64,000 nt of DNA, taken from NCBI GenBank assembly GCA_900491605.1, contig UESW01000084.1:1-64000 (forward strand). The letters are read 5' to 3'. The notes beneath the pieces were generated by a model that was not told the origin of the DNA, made no database searches, and was given only the letters and a program-made list of their open reading frames with translations. The translations under genes were made by a program, and so were the position numbers. This DNA comes from Calamus simplicifolius. Lineage: Eukaryota; Streptophyta; Magnoliopsida; Arecales; Arecaceae. Shown piece after piece: positions 1-11,167 of this stretch. How positions within the stretch are numbered: the first letter of the stretch is position 1; each line of letters begins with the position of its first letter.

Positions 1-169
1 GAGCGAGGTTATGATATTAGGGACATATACATGATAACACTTTAGGCAAAACACTAGAGTGACATAGAGACAATTATAAATTTAAAGAAATCTCAGAAAT
101 TATGCTTTGAAAGCCTAACAAATAATGTTTACATGATATTAATTACAACTAATTTATCAGGAGATAAGA

Positions 170-1421
170 ATGACACGTCGCACTAGAAGTCGACAAAATG
201 ATGAGAGTTCCCAGGTTGGTAATGCTGGCCAACCAGGGGTCTGGAAGCCACCGAAGCTGCTGCCCCTGTTAATTCAGTTAGGACTGATCAGCAGCAACCC
301 CAGACCGAGATGCTTCAGGTTCTCACGGGTATGGTGCAGTCGATGCGGGACTTGCAGCACCAGATTTTACATGCTTTGACTGCTCAGCCTACTCACACTG
401 CTTCGCAGACACAGCCTGCCCCTTCTATTCCACAGACTCAGCCCGACCCTACTACTCCACAGACCCAGCCTACTCCATCTCAATCCTGGGTAGGGATTGG
501 CCGCAGCTTTGCAGACTTCAAGAAATTTGCCCCTGCCCCTTTCTCTGGATCCACCAACCCTGTTGATGCTGAGCGGTGGGTACGAGACATGGAGAAGGCT
601 TTTATGGCCCTGGTAGCCAGGATATGGAGCAGATCAGATTTTTCACCTATCTTCTCCAGGGAGAAGCCTATGATTGGTGGTTAGTGGAGGAGCAGCGTCA
701 GAATGGACAGATTATTTCTTGGGGAGAGTTTAGAGAGATATTCTTCGACAAATACTTCCCCAGGAGTGTACAGATGGAATCAGAGTTTATCAAGTTGGAG
801 CAAAAGGATCTTTCGGTGACCCAGTATGAAGCCGAATTCACCAGGCTGGCCCGTTTTGCTCCAAATATTGTGACCAATGAAATAGCCAAGGTCCCAGATT
901 CACTGAGGGACTGCAACTCAGACTGAGACAGCGGTCAATGCATTTGAGCTCCTCACCTTCAGTGCTGTAGTGAATAAGGCCTTGGTAATTGAGAGGGATA
1001 TGAATGCTGTTCAAAAGGATTGGGAGCTGCAAAGAAGAGAAAAGGGCCTACTTTTGGTCAACCCTCTGCTCAGGCCAAGAAGAAGGGTACACATCAGGCT
1101 CTAGCTGAACCACAGAATAAAGAAACTCGTTGCATTCATTGTGGTAACTCCCACCCTGGGAAGCCTTGCCGCAAAGTGACTGGTGCCTGCTTTGTTTATG
1201 GAAGAACTGATCACAAGATTGCTACATGTCCCTTTCGGAAGGAACATCAGCCTTCTTCAAGTCAAGGAACGAGCCAGCAACAGCAGCAGCAGCCACCGAG
1301 GACCCAGGGATGGGTCTTCAACCTTACTCAGCAGGACGCTGCCGCATCTAATTTTGTGGTGACAGGTATACCCTTTAATGTTATATCTAGTATTACAGTC
1401 TTATCTAATGCAATGCATTGA
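170..1421 (+). pseudogene. gag of the chromovirus, broken
   Basis: Gag would form the capsid-like particle and bind the element RNA. The frame opens at the ATG at 170, moves to another frame by about 310 and again near 600, and breaks again after 926, so at least three frameshifts are present. The segment at 530-900 has the retrotransposon gag core, with the motifs FSGSTNPVDAERW and ITYLLQGEAYDWW-like blocks in two frames. A zinc-binding region lies at about 1130-1230. In its CCHC knuckle the second cysteine is a tyrosine (CFVYGRTDHKIATC, codon TAT where TGT is expected), which should disrupt zinc binding. A glutamine-rich linker follows. Confidence 0.82.
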
Positions 1422-1470
1422 CAGTTAATTAATAGTAGGTGCAATCCTTAATGTTAAAACAAACTACACT

Positions 1471-3036
1471 ATGACAGGAATGATTAAAGTAGGAACTGCT
1501 TACGCTCAAACTTTAATTGACCCGGGTGCTACGCATTCTTTCATATCTGATATCTATCTTGATAAGAATGCATCATTGACACCTATTCCTCTAGAGCAAG
1601 AGCTGCATATTGCGCTTCCAAATGGAGATGTTATGAAAGTTGACACCGTATGCAAATCTTGCCCAATTATCTTGGAGAATAGGAGGTTGAATGCTGATCT
1701 CATTGTTCTTCCACTAAAGTTTTTCGATGCTATCCTTGGAATGGATTGGTTGGCTTCCAATCATGCTTCAGTAGACTGCTTCAGGAAGACTGTCAACTTC
1801 AAATTCCAAGCCAGCCTAAATTCAGTTTTATTGGTGGTCATAATCACCTAGCCTCAGTGTTTATATCAGCTATGCAGGCTGGAAAGTATTTGATGAGTGG
1901 TGGTCAAGGATTTCTTGCTGTAGTCAAGGACCTTCAGCAAGAAGAGACCAAGTTGGAGGATATTCCCATAGCTCGAGAATTTCCAGATGTCTTCCCTGAG
2001 GATTTGACTAATTTACCTCCTGATCGGGAAGTCGAGTTCTCTATTGATCTAGTTCCTGGAACTGGGCCTATATCAAAGGCCCCTTACCGTATGGCCCCGG
2101 CTGAGCTAAAAGAACTGAAGAATCAACTACAAGAGCTCCTAGATCGAGGATTTATTAGACCCAGTGCTTCTCCTTGGGGTGCTCCAGTCCTATTTGTTAA
2201 GAAGAAGGATGGCAGTCTTCGACTCTGCATTGATTACCGGGGAATCAATAAAGTAACAGTGCGAAATAAGTATCCTCTGCCAAGGATTGACGACTTGTTT
2301 GATCAACTTCAAGGAGCCCGGATATTCTCAAAGATTGATCTTAGGTCCGGGTACCATCAGCTTAAAGTCAAAGAAGGGGATGTACCAAAGACAGCATTTA
2401 GAACCAGATATGGCCACTATGAGTTCTTGGTGATGCCGTTTGGGTTAACTAATGCCCCAGCAGCATTCATGGACTTAATGAACAGAATTTTTAAACCATA
2501 TCTGGATCAGTTTGTGGTGGTTTTCATTGATGATATTCTGATATATTCCAAGAGCCATAAGGAGCATGAGGACCACCTGAGAATTGTACTACAGATTCTG
2601 CAAGAGAAGAAGCTTTATGCCAAGCTGAAGAAGTGTGAATTTTGGTTGGATCAAGTAGCTTTCTTGGGTCATATAATCTCTAAAGATGGTGTATCTGTGG
2701 ACCCGAAAAAGATTGAAGCTATCACTAACTGGAGCCGACCTACCAATGTGGCAGAAGTCAGAAGCTTCTTGGGATTAGCCGGGTATTACCGAAAATTTGT
2801 GGAGAATTTTTCTCGCATTGCTCTACCCCTAACTCGCTTAACCCAAAAGCGAGTGAAGTTTGACTGGACAGTAGAGTGTGAGGAAAGTTTCCAGGAGTTA
2901 AAGCAGCGCCTGGTGTCAGCTCCCATTCTTGTTCTTCCAACGGGATCTGAAGGTTTCACTATATACACTGATGCCTCTCGAAAAGGATTGGGATGTGTTT
3001 TGATGCAAAATGAAAAAGTAATAGCTTATGCCTCCA
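1471..3036 (+). pseudogene. protease-reverse transcriptase-RNase H (partial) of the chromovirus
   Basis: The retropepsin active site reads LIDPGATHSF at about 1513-1545 (family form D-S/T/P-G-A). One frameshift near 1800 separates protease from reverse transcriptase, which is then open from 1746 to 3134. RT landmarks are present in order: CIDYRGINKVTVRNKYPLP, the KIDLRSGYHQL block, MPFGLTNAPAAF, the catalytic VVFIDDILIYS, and FLGHIISKDGV. RNase H starts with IYTDASRKGLGCVLMQ and is cut off after VIAYAS. The last hundred bases of the open frame (3037-3134) are read-through into unrelated DNA. RT itself looks intact. Confidence 0.88.
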
Positions 3037-3894
3037 TGCTTTGGATAGCGATGCTTTGTTTTTCATATTTCGCATTTAGATGTTTACTTTTGCTCGCATA
3101 TTATAAAGTATTGCGTGTCTTGCTTCTTGGTTAAGAATTGCATGTCTTGCTTTTTGGTTATAATTTGGGATCTTAGTTGCAACAAGACTTTCATAGGATA
3201 ATTTTTTTTTAAAGCTTTTCCATATCACAAGAGGACGACAGATATAGGCTGCACTCGGTTTGGGTTGTATAAAGTTCTTTTCTTTTTCCTACTAGAGCAA
3301 AATAATTCATAAAACAGGATTTTCCTAAGACTGCCACAAAAGTGTTTAATAGATTATTTTGTCTTTGAGGTGATCTTCTAAGAGAGCATGGAGCTGATTA
3401 AATGCTGGTGCTTTTAAGTCTTGTTTGTTTTTGAGTTGCTTAAGTATCAAGTATATGATCTTGGTTTTCCTTTTCACTAGGTTTTAGCCAAAAAATTTCT
3501 TGCTTGCTCTATAATCATATTGGTCCCTCCTTGAAGGTTAAAATATATTATAGGACTTAATTCTTTTTGGCAAAATGTGTATATGATGGTCCCATTCTAT
3601 ACTTTAGAACGTTCAAATTGCTGTTGTGACTTGTATTTTTTAATAGCATGGTTGATTGTGCTCTTGTACTCGAGAACTTGCACGTCAGTTGCCACAGTTT
3701 TTGTTTCAATCCACACAACATATTTATAGTGGGTTAATCAGTTTGTGCCTCTGAAGAATTCTTCCATTGGTATTATGTGGATGATTAGCCACCTGCATGC
3801 TGATTGATCGCTTAATCTTCTTCCTGCTATCTGAACAAATATAAACTGTTTCCACAATATGAATGATGGATGACCCTTTAATCTATCTGACCAG
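3037..3894. other. No gene; probable intron of the E2 pseudogene
   Basis: AT-rich sequence without a supported reading frame, running from the broken edge of the chromovirus to the splice acceptor (ccag at 3891-3894) of the E2 exon. A short near-repeat built on tgtcttgcttcttggtta and tgtcttgctttttggtta lies at 3115-3160. The simplest reading is that the chromovirus fragment sits in, or replaced the 5' part of, the E2 gene. No upstream E2 exon is visible. Confidence 0.5.
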
Positions 3895-4127
3895 GTTTAC
3901 CACCCAAACATCAACTCCAATGGCAGCATATGCCTGGACATACTCAAGGAACAGTGGAGCCCTGCTCTGACCATTTCAAAGGTTCTCCTTTCCATCTGCT
4001 CTCTTCTTACCGATCCGAACCCAGATGACCCTCTTGTCCCTGAGATTGCCCACATTTACAAGAATCAGAGGTCCCGTTACGAGGAAAACAGCCAATTTAA
4101 TGGACCCAGAAGTATGCCATGGGTTGA
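3895..4127 (+). pseudogene. Ubiquitin-conjugating enzyme E2 (UBC8/UBC10 type), last exon with shifted end
   Basis: E2 enzymes carry ubiquitin on a cysteine and pass it to substrates with an E3 ligase. After an acceptor ccag the exon reads VYHPNINSNGSICLDILKEQ, which includes the catalytic Cys and the HPN motif. It continues through a perfect-looking middle (WSPALTISKV, TDPNPDDPLVPEIAHIYK) to RYEE. After that, two extra bases relative to the family pattern put the usual C-terminal helix and stop (TGA at 4125-4127) out of frame, and translation would run to a TAG near 4168. The conserved T-D after IYK is N-Q. No 5' exons are in the window and a truncated retroelement lies where they would be expected. 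Either a pseudogene or an E2 with a replaced tail; pseudogene is more likely. Confidence 0.8.
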
Positions 4128-4287
4128 TGTATTAGTGCAAGTAGCTATTTGGCTGTTGCAAAAATAGCCAAATATAAAAGCAAAGCTTAGCTGTTGCAAG
4201 TATTAGTGCAAGTATTAATGGACCCAGAAGTATGCCATGGGTTGATGTATCAGGAGTCTATAAAGCAAAGCTTAGCTGTTGCAAAAA
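4098..4287 (+). repeat. Local duplication at the E2 3' end
   Basis: A 35-bp segment covering the old E2 stop (4098-4132) is repeated at 4216-4250. The segment ending agcttagctgttgca (about 4175-4198) recurs at 4263-4284. The second copy is the first with an internal deletion. It postdates loss of constraint on the exon end. Confidence 0.75.
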
Positions 4288-4618
4288 TTGTTTTTACAGA
4301 AATTAATAACTGTTGTGTTATTCATGATAGGCATTTGGGAATCTAGTGCTGATATACTATTTTCACTGTCTTGTTGAATCTTTGTGGAAAATAGGATGTT
4401 CCCATGAAGGGGACAGACATCATATCAGCCTCTTGGTTGCAATGTATGTCAAGCTAAATACATTTTACCTATTCCTTATTATTTCCTTCAACATGGTGAT
4501 TTTTCACTTCATTGGTATTGTAGGCAACTACCTAAACAAGTCAATGCTAGGTCACAGCTACATGCACTATGATATGGCTGATCCAACGTCGTCAAAATAG
4601 ACGGCAGCGGCGGCTATT

Positions 4619-5035
4619 GGCCCCGGGACCCTCTCGGGGTCGGGGCGCATCGGCATTCCCCCACCCCCGGGACCCCCTCGGGGTCGCCGGGTGGGGTCAT
4701 CGGTCCTTGACCCCGGAACCCTCTCGGGGTCGGGCGCATCGGCATTCCCCCACCCCGGGACCCCCTCGGGGTCGCCGGGTGGGGTCATCGGTCCTTGACC
4801 CCGGGACCCTCTCGGGGTCGGGGCGCATCGGCATTCCCCCACCCCCGGGACCCCCTCGGGGTCGCCGGGTGGGGTCATCGGTCCTTGACCCCGGGACCCT
4901 CTCGGGGTCGGGGCGCATCAGCCTTCCCCCACTCCCGGGACCCCCTCGGGATCGCTGGGTGGGGCCATCGGTCCTTGACCCCGGGACCCTCTCGGGGTCG
5001 GGGTGTGCTGGCATTTCCTTATCCCCGTGACCCTC
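4619..5035 (+). repeat. 90-bp tandem repeat in LARD U3
   Basis: About four and a half units of 90 bp with starts near 4621, 4711, 4800, 4890 and 4979. Each unit holds two inverted-repeat cores of the type GACCCC-n-GGGGTC. The second copy is in the 3' LTR at about 9647-10063. Confidence 0.88.
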
Positions 5036-5102
5036 ACCGACCTCGGGGTGCGCCAGCGTTCTCCTACCCCTGGGACCCCCTCCGACTCCAGGGTGAGGGG
5101 TC

Positions 5103-5610
5103 GGCCATATATGAACAGTGCCAGGGTCGGCCATATGAACAGTGCCGTGGTTATATGAACAGTGCCGTGGTTCGGCCATATATGAACAGTGCTGTGGTTC
5201 GGCCATATGAACAGTGCCAGGGTCGGCCATATATGAACAGTGCTGTGGTTCGGCTATATATGAACAGTGCTGTGGGTCGGCCATATAGGAACAGTGCCAG
5301 GGTCGGCCATATATGAACAGTGCTGTGGTTCGGCCATATGAACAGTGCTGTGGTTCGGCCATATGAACAGTGCCGTGGTTCGGCCATATATGAACAGTGC
5401 TATGGTTCGGCCATATGAACAGTGCCAGGGTCGGCCATATGAACAGTGCCGTGGTTCGGCCATATGAACAGTGCCAGGGTCGGCCATATATGAACAGTGC
5501 TGTGGTTCGACTATATATGAACAGTGCCAGGGTCGGCCATATGAACAGTGCCGTGGTTCGGCCATATATGAACAGTGCCATGTGAACAGTGCCATGCAAG
5601 TGAACAGTGC
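5103..5610 (+). repeat. Short tandem array with TGAACAGTG units in LARD U3
   Basis: About 18 head-to-tail units of 25-31 bp, each with ggccatat(at)gaacagtg and alternating endings (ccagggtc or c/tgtggttc). The same array is in the 3' LTR at about 10131-10645. Minus-strand translation through it gives an artefactual HCSYGRPW-type repeat protein that is not a gene. Confidence 0.9.
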
Positions 5611-5871
5611 CGTGCAAGAATGCAAAAAATGACATAGGGGACACGTCTGGCAAGCGCCGTAGTGGTTAGCCATACCCTGCAGCACCCCATGCTTCACGAA
5701 CAGCAATTAATGCTCTGACTAGTGACAGCACCCCATGCTTCACGGACATCAGTTCATGCTCTGACTAGTGACAGCAACCCATGCTTCACGGACATCAGTT
5801 CCAACACTTCACCCATCAAAGTCATCATTATGGAGCCTCAACCACTCAAGCCAGACAAACTCTTAAGCGTC

Positions 5872-5878
5872 TATAAAA
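5872..5878 (+). promoter_or_regulatory. LARD LTR TATA box
   Basis: TATAAAA in the context gcgtctataaaatggg, about 265 bp before the LTR end and downstream of both arrays, as expected for the U3/R boundary. The 3' LTR counterpart is at 10901-10907. Confidence 0.7.
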
Positions 5879-6138
5879 TGGGTAAGAGGGACCCCTGACC
5901 AGGTAACACACTCATAACACTCAAAAACGCTCACACAGAGGGAGCTCCTCTCTGGGCCTCTCTCTCTCTTTTTCTCTTTCGAGCTTCCTCAAGCTCACGG
6001 CTGATGCCCAGACCACTGACTTGAGCGTCGGAGGGTCCCGCTGGGGGCCCCCTCCGGCCGCCGGGACTTGCTTGCAGGCGCGAGGAGCTCACTGGAGGAG
6101 ACGACCGCGCGCTCGAGGCCGGTGATTTGGCGTCATCA

Positions 6139-6160
6139 GATTGGCGCGCCAGGTAGGGGG
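6139..6160 (+). other. LARD primer-binding site
   Basis: Directly after the 5' LTR the sequence reads ga then ttggcgcgccaggtaggg. The Tat element at 37467-62617 has the closely similar gattggtgcgccagg at the same place, which links the two. The tRNA was not identified. Confidence 0.75.
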
Positions 6161-6518
6161 GATCAACGATGCTAGTTTGCAGATCCTCATCCCTTTTTAT
6201 CAAAATGGTGGATCCTGAAGATGGCGGATTGTGAAGATTTCACCAGTTAAGCTGGGGGGCACCTTCAACGAGCTGAGCAGCAGGAGGCCAGCCTTTCGTT
6301 CCATCATCACCACTATCTCAGACCATTCAAATAGAACATGTTGCCACTCATCCTACAAATCCAAACATTGACCGTGGCTGTCCAAAAGCTCTAGAAGCAA
6401 CATCTTATGACCACGCAACAGTGAGCAAAAGCTTCTACTCGCCCTTTGGTCACTGCCCGGGCCAACCATCCTTCATCCTGCTGGGAATCTCCCCAGCAAG
6501 AGGTCCAACATCATCAAG

Positions 6519-6742
6519 CCCATCAACGACTCAAAGCTCAGAGAGCCACCACTCGCCGCATAAGCAGCCTTCTCTCCTATGGACTGCGATGCAGAGAAAG
6601 GTCCGGCCATGGCTCCAGTTCCCAACTCTGCCCATCAACGACTCAAAGCTCAGAGAGCCACCACTCGCCGCATAAGCAGCCTTCTCTCCTATGGACTGCG
6701 ATGCAGAGAAAGGTCCGGCCATGGCTCCAGTTCCCAACTCTG
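6519..6742 (+). repeat. 112-bp tandem duplication in LARD interior
   Basis: Two consecutive copies at 6519-6630 and 6631-6742, identical by eye over almost the full length, beginning cccatcaacgactcaaagct. Confidence 0.9.
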
Positions 6743-7197
6743 CCCGAGGCATCGGCTCTTCTCCGGACCCGGCGCTAGCGTCTCGGCTTCAGATCCAGCC
6801 CCGGAGGCTCCCGTTTTCATGCTCCTGGCACCACATTCCCGAGCGCCAGGCAAGCTTCTCTTCCTCTCTACCGCATCCCAAGTCCAAGTGAAAGCTCCCA
6901 AAGCAGCCACGTCCAGATGCATTACATGCACCCATGCACGTAATGAGACATCATAGGAGAGAGAAGGACCATGGAAGCTGGAGGGCTCCTTACTTGAATC
7001 AATGTCGAGGCTGCCCGAATCCTATAACTCCCAGCAACATCATCTCCTAACCGTCCAACTTCAGCGGACTCTCCCATCCGCTCATCTCCAACGGCCGTTG
7101 GCTGCTCGGGCTTCCCTCGGTGACCTCTAGCTCCCGAGTTCGACTCCGACTCTTGTCCGTGGCTCTGCTCCAGCATCCCCGGCTCTGGATCCCATCT

Positions 7198-8066
7198 CTC
7201 TCTTCACTGAACTCCAAAGATGGGTCCCCAGCTTCATTTCGGAAAGGAGCTGGTCATCAACCAACTCCAGGCGTCGTCCCAACTTGATTCCCTGGGGGGC
7301 AGACCACCAGCGAGCGGAAATGCTCAAGTCCACATAGGGAAAACAGGGGTGCTACAAGAGCTAAGTACAATGCACCTGAGACAGTTTTCTTTCATTGACA
7401 CTTAAAAATGTTTTTCTCTCTCTTCACTGCACTCCAAAGATGGGTCCCCAGCTTCATTTCGGAAAGGAGCTGGTCATCAACCAACTCCAGGCGTCGTCCC
7501 AACTTGATTCCCTGGGGGCAGACCACCAGCGAGCGGAAATGCTCAAGTCCACATAGGGAAAACAGGGGTGCTACAAGAGCTAAGTACAATGCACCTGAGA
7601 CAGTTTTCTTTCATTGACACTTAAAAATATTTTTCTCTCTCTTCACTGCACTCCAAAGATGGGTCCCCAGCTTCATTTCGGAAAGGAGCTGGTCATCAAC
7701 CAACTCCAGGCGTCGTCCCAACTTGATTCCCTGGGGGCAGACCACCAGCGAGCGGAAATGCTCAAGTCCACATAGGGAAAACAGGGGTGCTACAAGAGCT
7801 AAGTACAATGCACCTGAGACAGTTTTCTTTCATTGACACTTAAAAATGTTTTTCTCTCTCTTCACTGCACTCCAAAGATGGGTCCCCAGCTTCATTTCGG
7901 AAAGGAGCTGGTCATCAACCAACTCCAGGCGTCGTCCCAACTTGATTCCCTGGGGGGCAGACCACCAGCGAGCGGAAATGCTCAAGTCCACATAGGGAAA
8001 ACAGGGGTGCTACAAGAGCTAAGTACGATGCACCTAAAACAATTTTCTTTCATTGACACTCAAAAT
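7198..8066 (+). repeat. Four tandem copies of a 219-220-bp unit in LARD interior
   Basis: The landmark atgggtccccagc occurs at 7220, 7440, 7659 and 7878, giving periods of 220, 219 and 219. Copies are almost identical; the main difference is five or six G in one run. The fourth copy diverges near its end (about 8025-8066). Confidence 0.93.
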
Positions 8067-8129
8067 GTCATGCAGGGAAGACCAACCTTGTATCAGCCTT
8101 CAAGACAAACCTCGTGTTGGCATTACAAA

Positions 8130-8970
8130 AGCCCGACTCCGATCGGCACCAAAGCCCTGCACTAGCCAGGCACAAAGCCCAGTGTACCACTGGCAGAGCA
8201 GTGTGCCACTGGCTCTCAACAACAAAAGCCCTGCACTAGCCAGGCACAAAGCCCAGTGTACCACTGGCAGAGCGGTGTACCACCGGCTCTCAGCAACAAA
8301 AGCCCGACCCCGGTCGGCACCAAAGCCCTGCACTAGCCAGGCACAAAGCCCAGTGTACCACTGGCAGAGCAGTGTGCCACTGGCTCTCAACAACAAAAGC
8401 CCTGCACTAGCCAGGCACAAAGCCCAGTGTACCACTGGCAGAGCGGTGTACCACCGGCTCTCAGCAACAAAAGCCCGACCCCGGTCGGCACCAAAGCCCT
8501 GCACTAGCCAGGCACAAAGCCCAGTGTACCACTGGCAGAGCAGTGTGCCACTGGCTCTCAACAACAAAAGCCCTGCACTAGCCAGGCACAAAGCCCAGTG
8601 TACCACTGGCAGAGCAGTGTGCCACTGGCTCTCAACAACAAAAGCCCTGCACTAGCCAGGCACAAAGCCCAGTGTACCACTGGCAGAGCGGTGTACCACC
8701 GGCTCTCAGCAACAAAAGCCCGACCCCGGTCGGCACCAAAGCCCTGCACTAGCCAGGCACAAAGCCCAGTGTACCACTGGCAGAGCAGTGTGCCACTGGC
8801 TCTCAACAACAAAGCCCTGCACTAGCCAGGCACAAAGCCCAGTGTACCACTGGCAGAGCAGTGTGCCACTGGCTCTCAACAACAAAAGCCCTGCACTAGC
8901 CAGGCACAAAGCCCAGTGTACCACTGGCAGAGCAGTGTGCCACTGGCTCTCAACAACAAAAGCCCTGCAC
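8130..8970 (+). repeat. Composite tandem array (about 73-bp unit)
   Basis: Repeats of a unit containing ctagccaggcacaaagccc, with accactggcagagc, about 73 bp long. At intervals a 25-bp insert with a cggtcggcacc core makes a higher-order period. Unit types alternate, pointing to unequal exchange or replication slippage. Confidence 0.88.
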
Positions 8971-9510
8971 TAGCCAGGCATGAAGCCCTGCACCAGCCAG
9001 GCGTGAAGCCCGACGCCCATCGGCACATGAATCCCTGCACCAGCCAGGCGTGAAGCCCGACGTCCGTCGGCACATGAAGCCCTGCACCAGCCAGGCGTGA
9101 AGCCCGACGCCCGTCGGCACATGAAGCCCTGCACCAGCCAGGCATGAAGCCCGACGCCCGTCGGCACATGAAGCCCTGCACCAGCCAGGCATGAAGCCCG
9201 ACGCCCGTCGGCACATGAAGCCTGCACCAGCCAGGCATGAAGCCCGACGCCCGTCGGCACATGAAGCCCTGCACCAGCCAGGCATGAAGCCCGACGCCCG
9301 TCGGCACATGAAGCCCTACACCAGCTAGGCATGAAGCTCGACGCCCGTCGGCACATGAAGCCCTACATCAGCTAGGCATGAAGCTCGACGCCCGTTGGCA
9401 CATGAAGCCCTACACCAGCTAGGCATGAAGCTCGACGCCCGTCGGCACATGAAGCCCTACATCAGCTAGGCATGAAGCTCGACGCCCGTTGGCACATGAA
9501 GCCCTGCATC
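8971..9510 (+). repeat. 47-48-bp tandem array next to the polypurine tract
   Basis: About 11 units containing cagccaggcatgaagcccga followed by cgcccgtcggcacatgaag. The right-hand units have drifted (cagctaggcatgaagctcga). It shares the caggca-n-aagcc core with the array to its left, so one probably arose from the other. Confidence 0.88.
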
Positions 9511-9595
9511 AGGTGAGGATCAGCAACTTGGGAGGTAACACCCCTTTTCGCCTTGCTGGGGTAGGCCCGCTTCGTCTCAGGGGCGAGGGGGCATC

Positions 9596-11167
9596 TGATA
9601 TGGCTGATCCAACGTCGTCAAAATAGACGGCAGCGGCGGCTATTGGCCCCGGGACCCTCTCGGGGTCGGGGCGCATCGGCATTCCCCCACCCCCGGGACC
9701 CCCTCGGGGTCGCCGGGTGGGGTCATCGGTCCTTGACCCCGGAACCCTCTCGGGGTCGGGGCGCATCGGCATTCCCCCACCCCCGGGACCCCTCGGGTCG
9801 CCGGGTGGGGTCATCGGTCCTTGACCCCGGGACCCTCTCGGGGTCGGGGCGCATCGGCATTCCCCCACCCCCGGGACCCCCTCGGGGTCGCCGGGTGGGG
9901 TCATCGGTCCTTGACCCCGGGACCCTCTCGGGGTCGGGGCGCATCAGCCTTCCCCCACTCCCGGGACCCCCTCGGGATCGCTGGGTGGGGCCATCGGTCC
10001 TTGACCCCGGGACCCTCTCGGGGTCGGGGTGTGCTGGCATTTCCTTATCCCCGTGACCCTCACCGACCTCGGGGTGCGCCAGCGTTCTCCTACCCCTGGG
10101 ACCCCCTCCGACTCCAGGGTGAGGGGTCGGCCATATATGAACAGTGCCAGGGTCGGCCATATGAACAGTGCCATGGTTTGGCCATATGAACAGTGCCGTG
10201 GTTCGGCCATATATGAACAGTGCTGTGGTTCGGCCATATGAACAGTGCCAGGGTCGGCCATATATGAACAGTGCTGTGGTTCGGCTATATATGAACAGTG
10301 CTGTGGGTCGGCCATATAGGAACAGTGCCAGGGTCGGCCATATATGAACAGTGCTGTGGTTCGGCCATATGAACAGTGCTGTGGTTCGGCCATATGAACA
10401 GTGCCGTGGTTCGGCCATATATGAACAGTGCTATGGTTCGGCCATATGAACAGTGCCAGGGTCGGCCATATGAACAGTGCCGTGGTTCGGCCATATGAAC
10501 AGTGCCAGGGTCGGCCATATATGAACAGTGCTGTGGTTCGACTATATGAACAGTGCCAGGGTCGGCCATATGAACAGTGCCGTGGTTCGGCCATATATGA
10601 ACAGTGCCATGTGAACAGTGCCATGCAAGTGAACAGTGCCGTGCAAGAATGCAAAAAATGACATAGGGGACACGTCTGGCAAGCGCCGTAGTGGTTAGCC
10701 ATACCCTGCAGCACCCCATGCTTCACGAACAGCAATTAATGCTCTGACTAGTGACAGCACCCCATGCTTCACGGACATCAGTTCATGCTCTGACTAGTGA
10801 CAGCAACCCATGCTTCACGGACATCAGTTCCAACACTTCACCCATCAAAGTCATCATTATGGAGCCTCAACCACTCAAGCCAGACAAACTCTTAAGCGTC
10901 TATAAAATGGGTAAGAGGGACCCCTGACCAGGTAACACACTCATAACACTCAAAAACGCTCACACAGAGGGAGCTCCTCTCTGGGCCTCTCTCTCTCTTT
11001 TTCTCTTTCGAGCTTCCTCAAGCTCACGGCTGATGCCCAGACCACTGACTTGAGCGTCGGAGGGTCCCGCTGGGGGCCCCCTCCGGCCGCCGGGACTTGC
11101 TTGCAGGCGCGAGGAGCTCACTGGAGGAGACGACCGCGCGCTCGAGGCCGGTGATTTGGCGTCATCA
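9596..11167 (+). repeat. LARD 3' LTR (1,572 bp)
   Basis: Matches the 5' LTR almost base for base, including both internal arrays and the TATA box (10901-10907). Differences seen by eye are mostly unit-level indels in the gaacagtg array and single bases in G/C runs. Followed at once by CACTA. Confidence 0.93.

Larger units (their letters stand above)
1..3036 (+). mobile_element. Truncated Ty3/gypsy chromovirus (Tekay/Del-like), gag-pol part
   Basis: Leader, gag, zinc knuckle, protease, reverse transcriptase and the beginning of RNase H follow one another in the order of Ty3/gypsy elements. The left end lies outside the window; no LTR or primer-binding site is seen in bases 1-169. The right end is abrupt: RNase H stops just after the YAS motif near 3034 and unrelated AT-rich DNA follows, so integrase, chromodomain and 3' LTR are missing. 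The gag and RT style suggest the Tekay/Del branch, but the chromodomain that would prove it is absent. Several frameshifts make it a dead copy. Confidence 0.88.
4570..6138 (+). repeat. LARD 5' LTR (1,569 bp)
   Basis: Starts TGATATGGCTGATCC and ends GGCGTCATCA. It contains a 90-bp GC-rich array (from 4619), an array of about 26-bp units ending in gaacagtg (from 5103), a TATA box at 5872-5878, and a block near 6019-6085 (ttgagcgtcggagggtccc, then gggacttgcttgcagg) that recurs in the other Tat-like LTRs of this window. Confidence 0.93.
6161..9595 (+). other. LARD internal region, non-coding
   Basis: No gag, protease or pol motif in any frame. The visible reading frames are short, overlap on both strands and follow the tandem repeats, as expected of non-coding GC-rich repeats. 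A purine-rich tract (caggggcgagggggcatc, about 9578-9595) next to the 3' LTR is the polypurine tract. Confidence 0.85.

Noticed and set aside
1..3036. Chromovirus as the outer partner of the LARD
   Set aside because: No shared LTR, PBS or interior; the LARD ends match Tat-type elements instead.
4697..5706. Long minus-strand open frames (318, 150 codons) with HCSYGRPW-like repeats, repeated at 9723-10735
   Set aside because: They follow the LTR tandem arrays in several frames at once; the repeat period, not selection, keeps them open.
8053..9356. Repeat proteins on both strands in the LARD interior
   Set aside because: Artefacts of the 73-bp and 47-bp tandem repeats; no start context, and both strands are open together.
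8100..9510. Possible CRISPR-like array (regular short repeats)
   Set aside because: Repeats have no unique spacers and lie inside a plant LTR element; ordinary tandem repeats.
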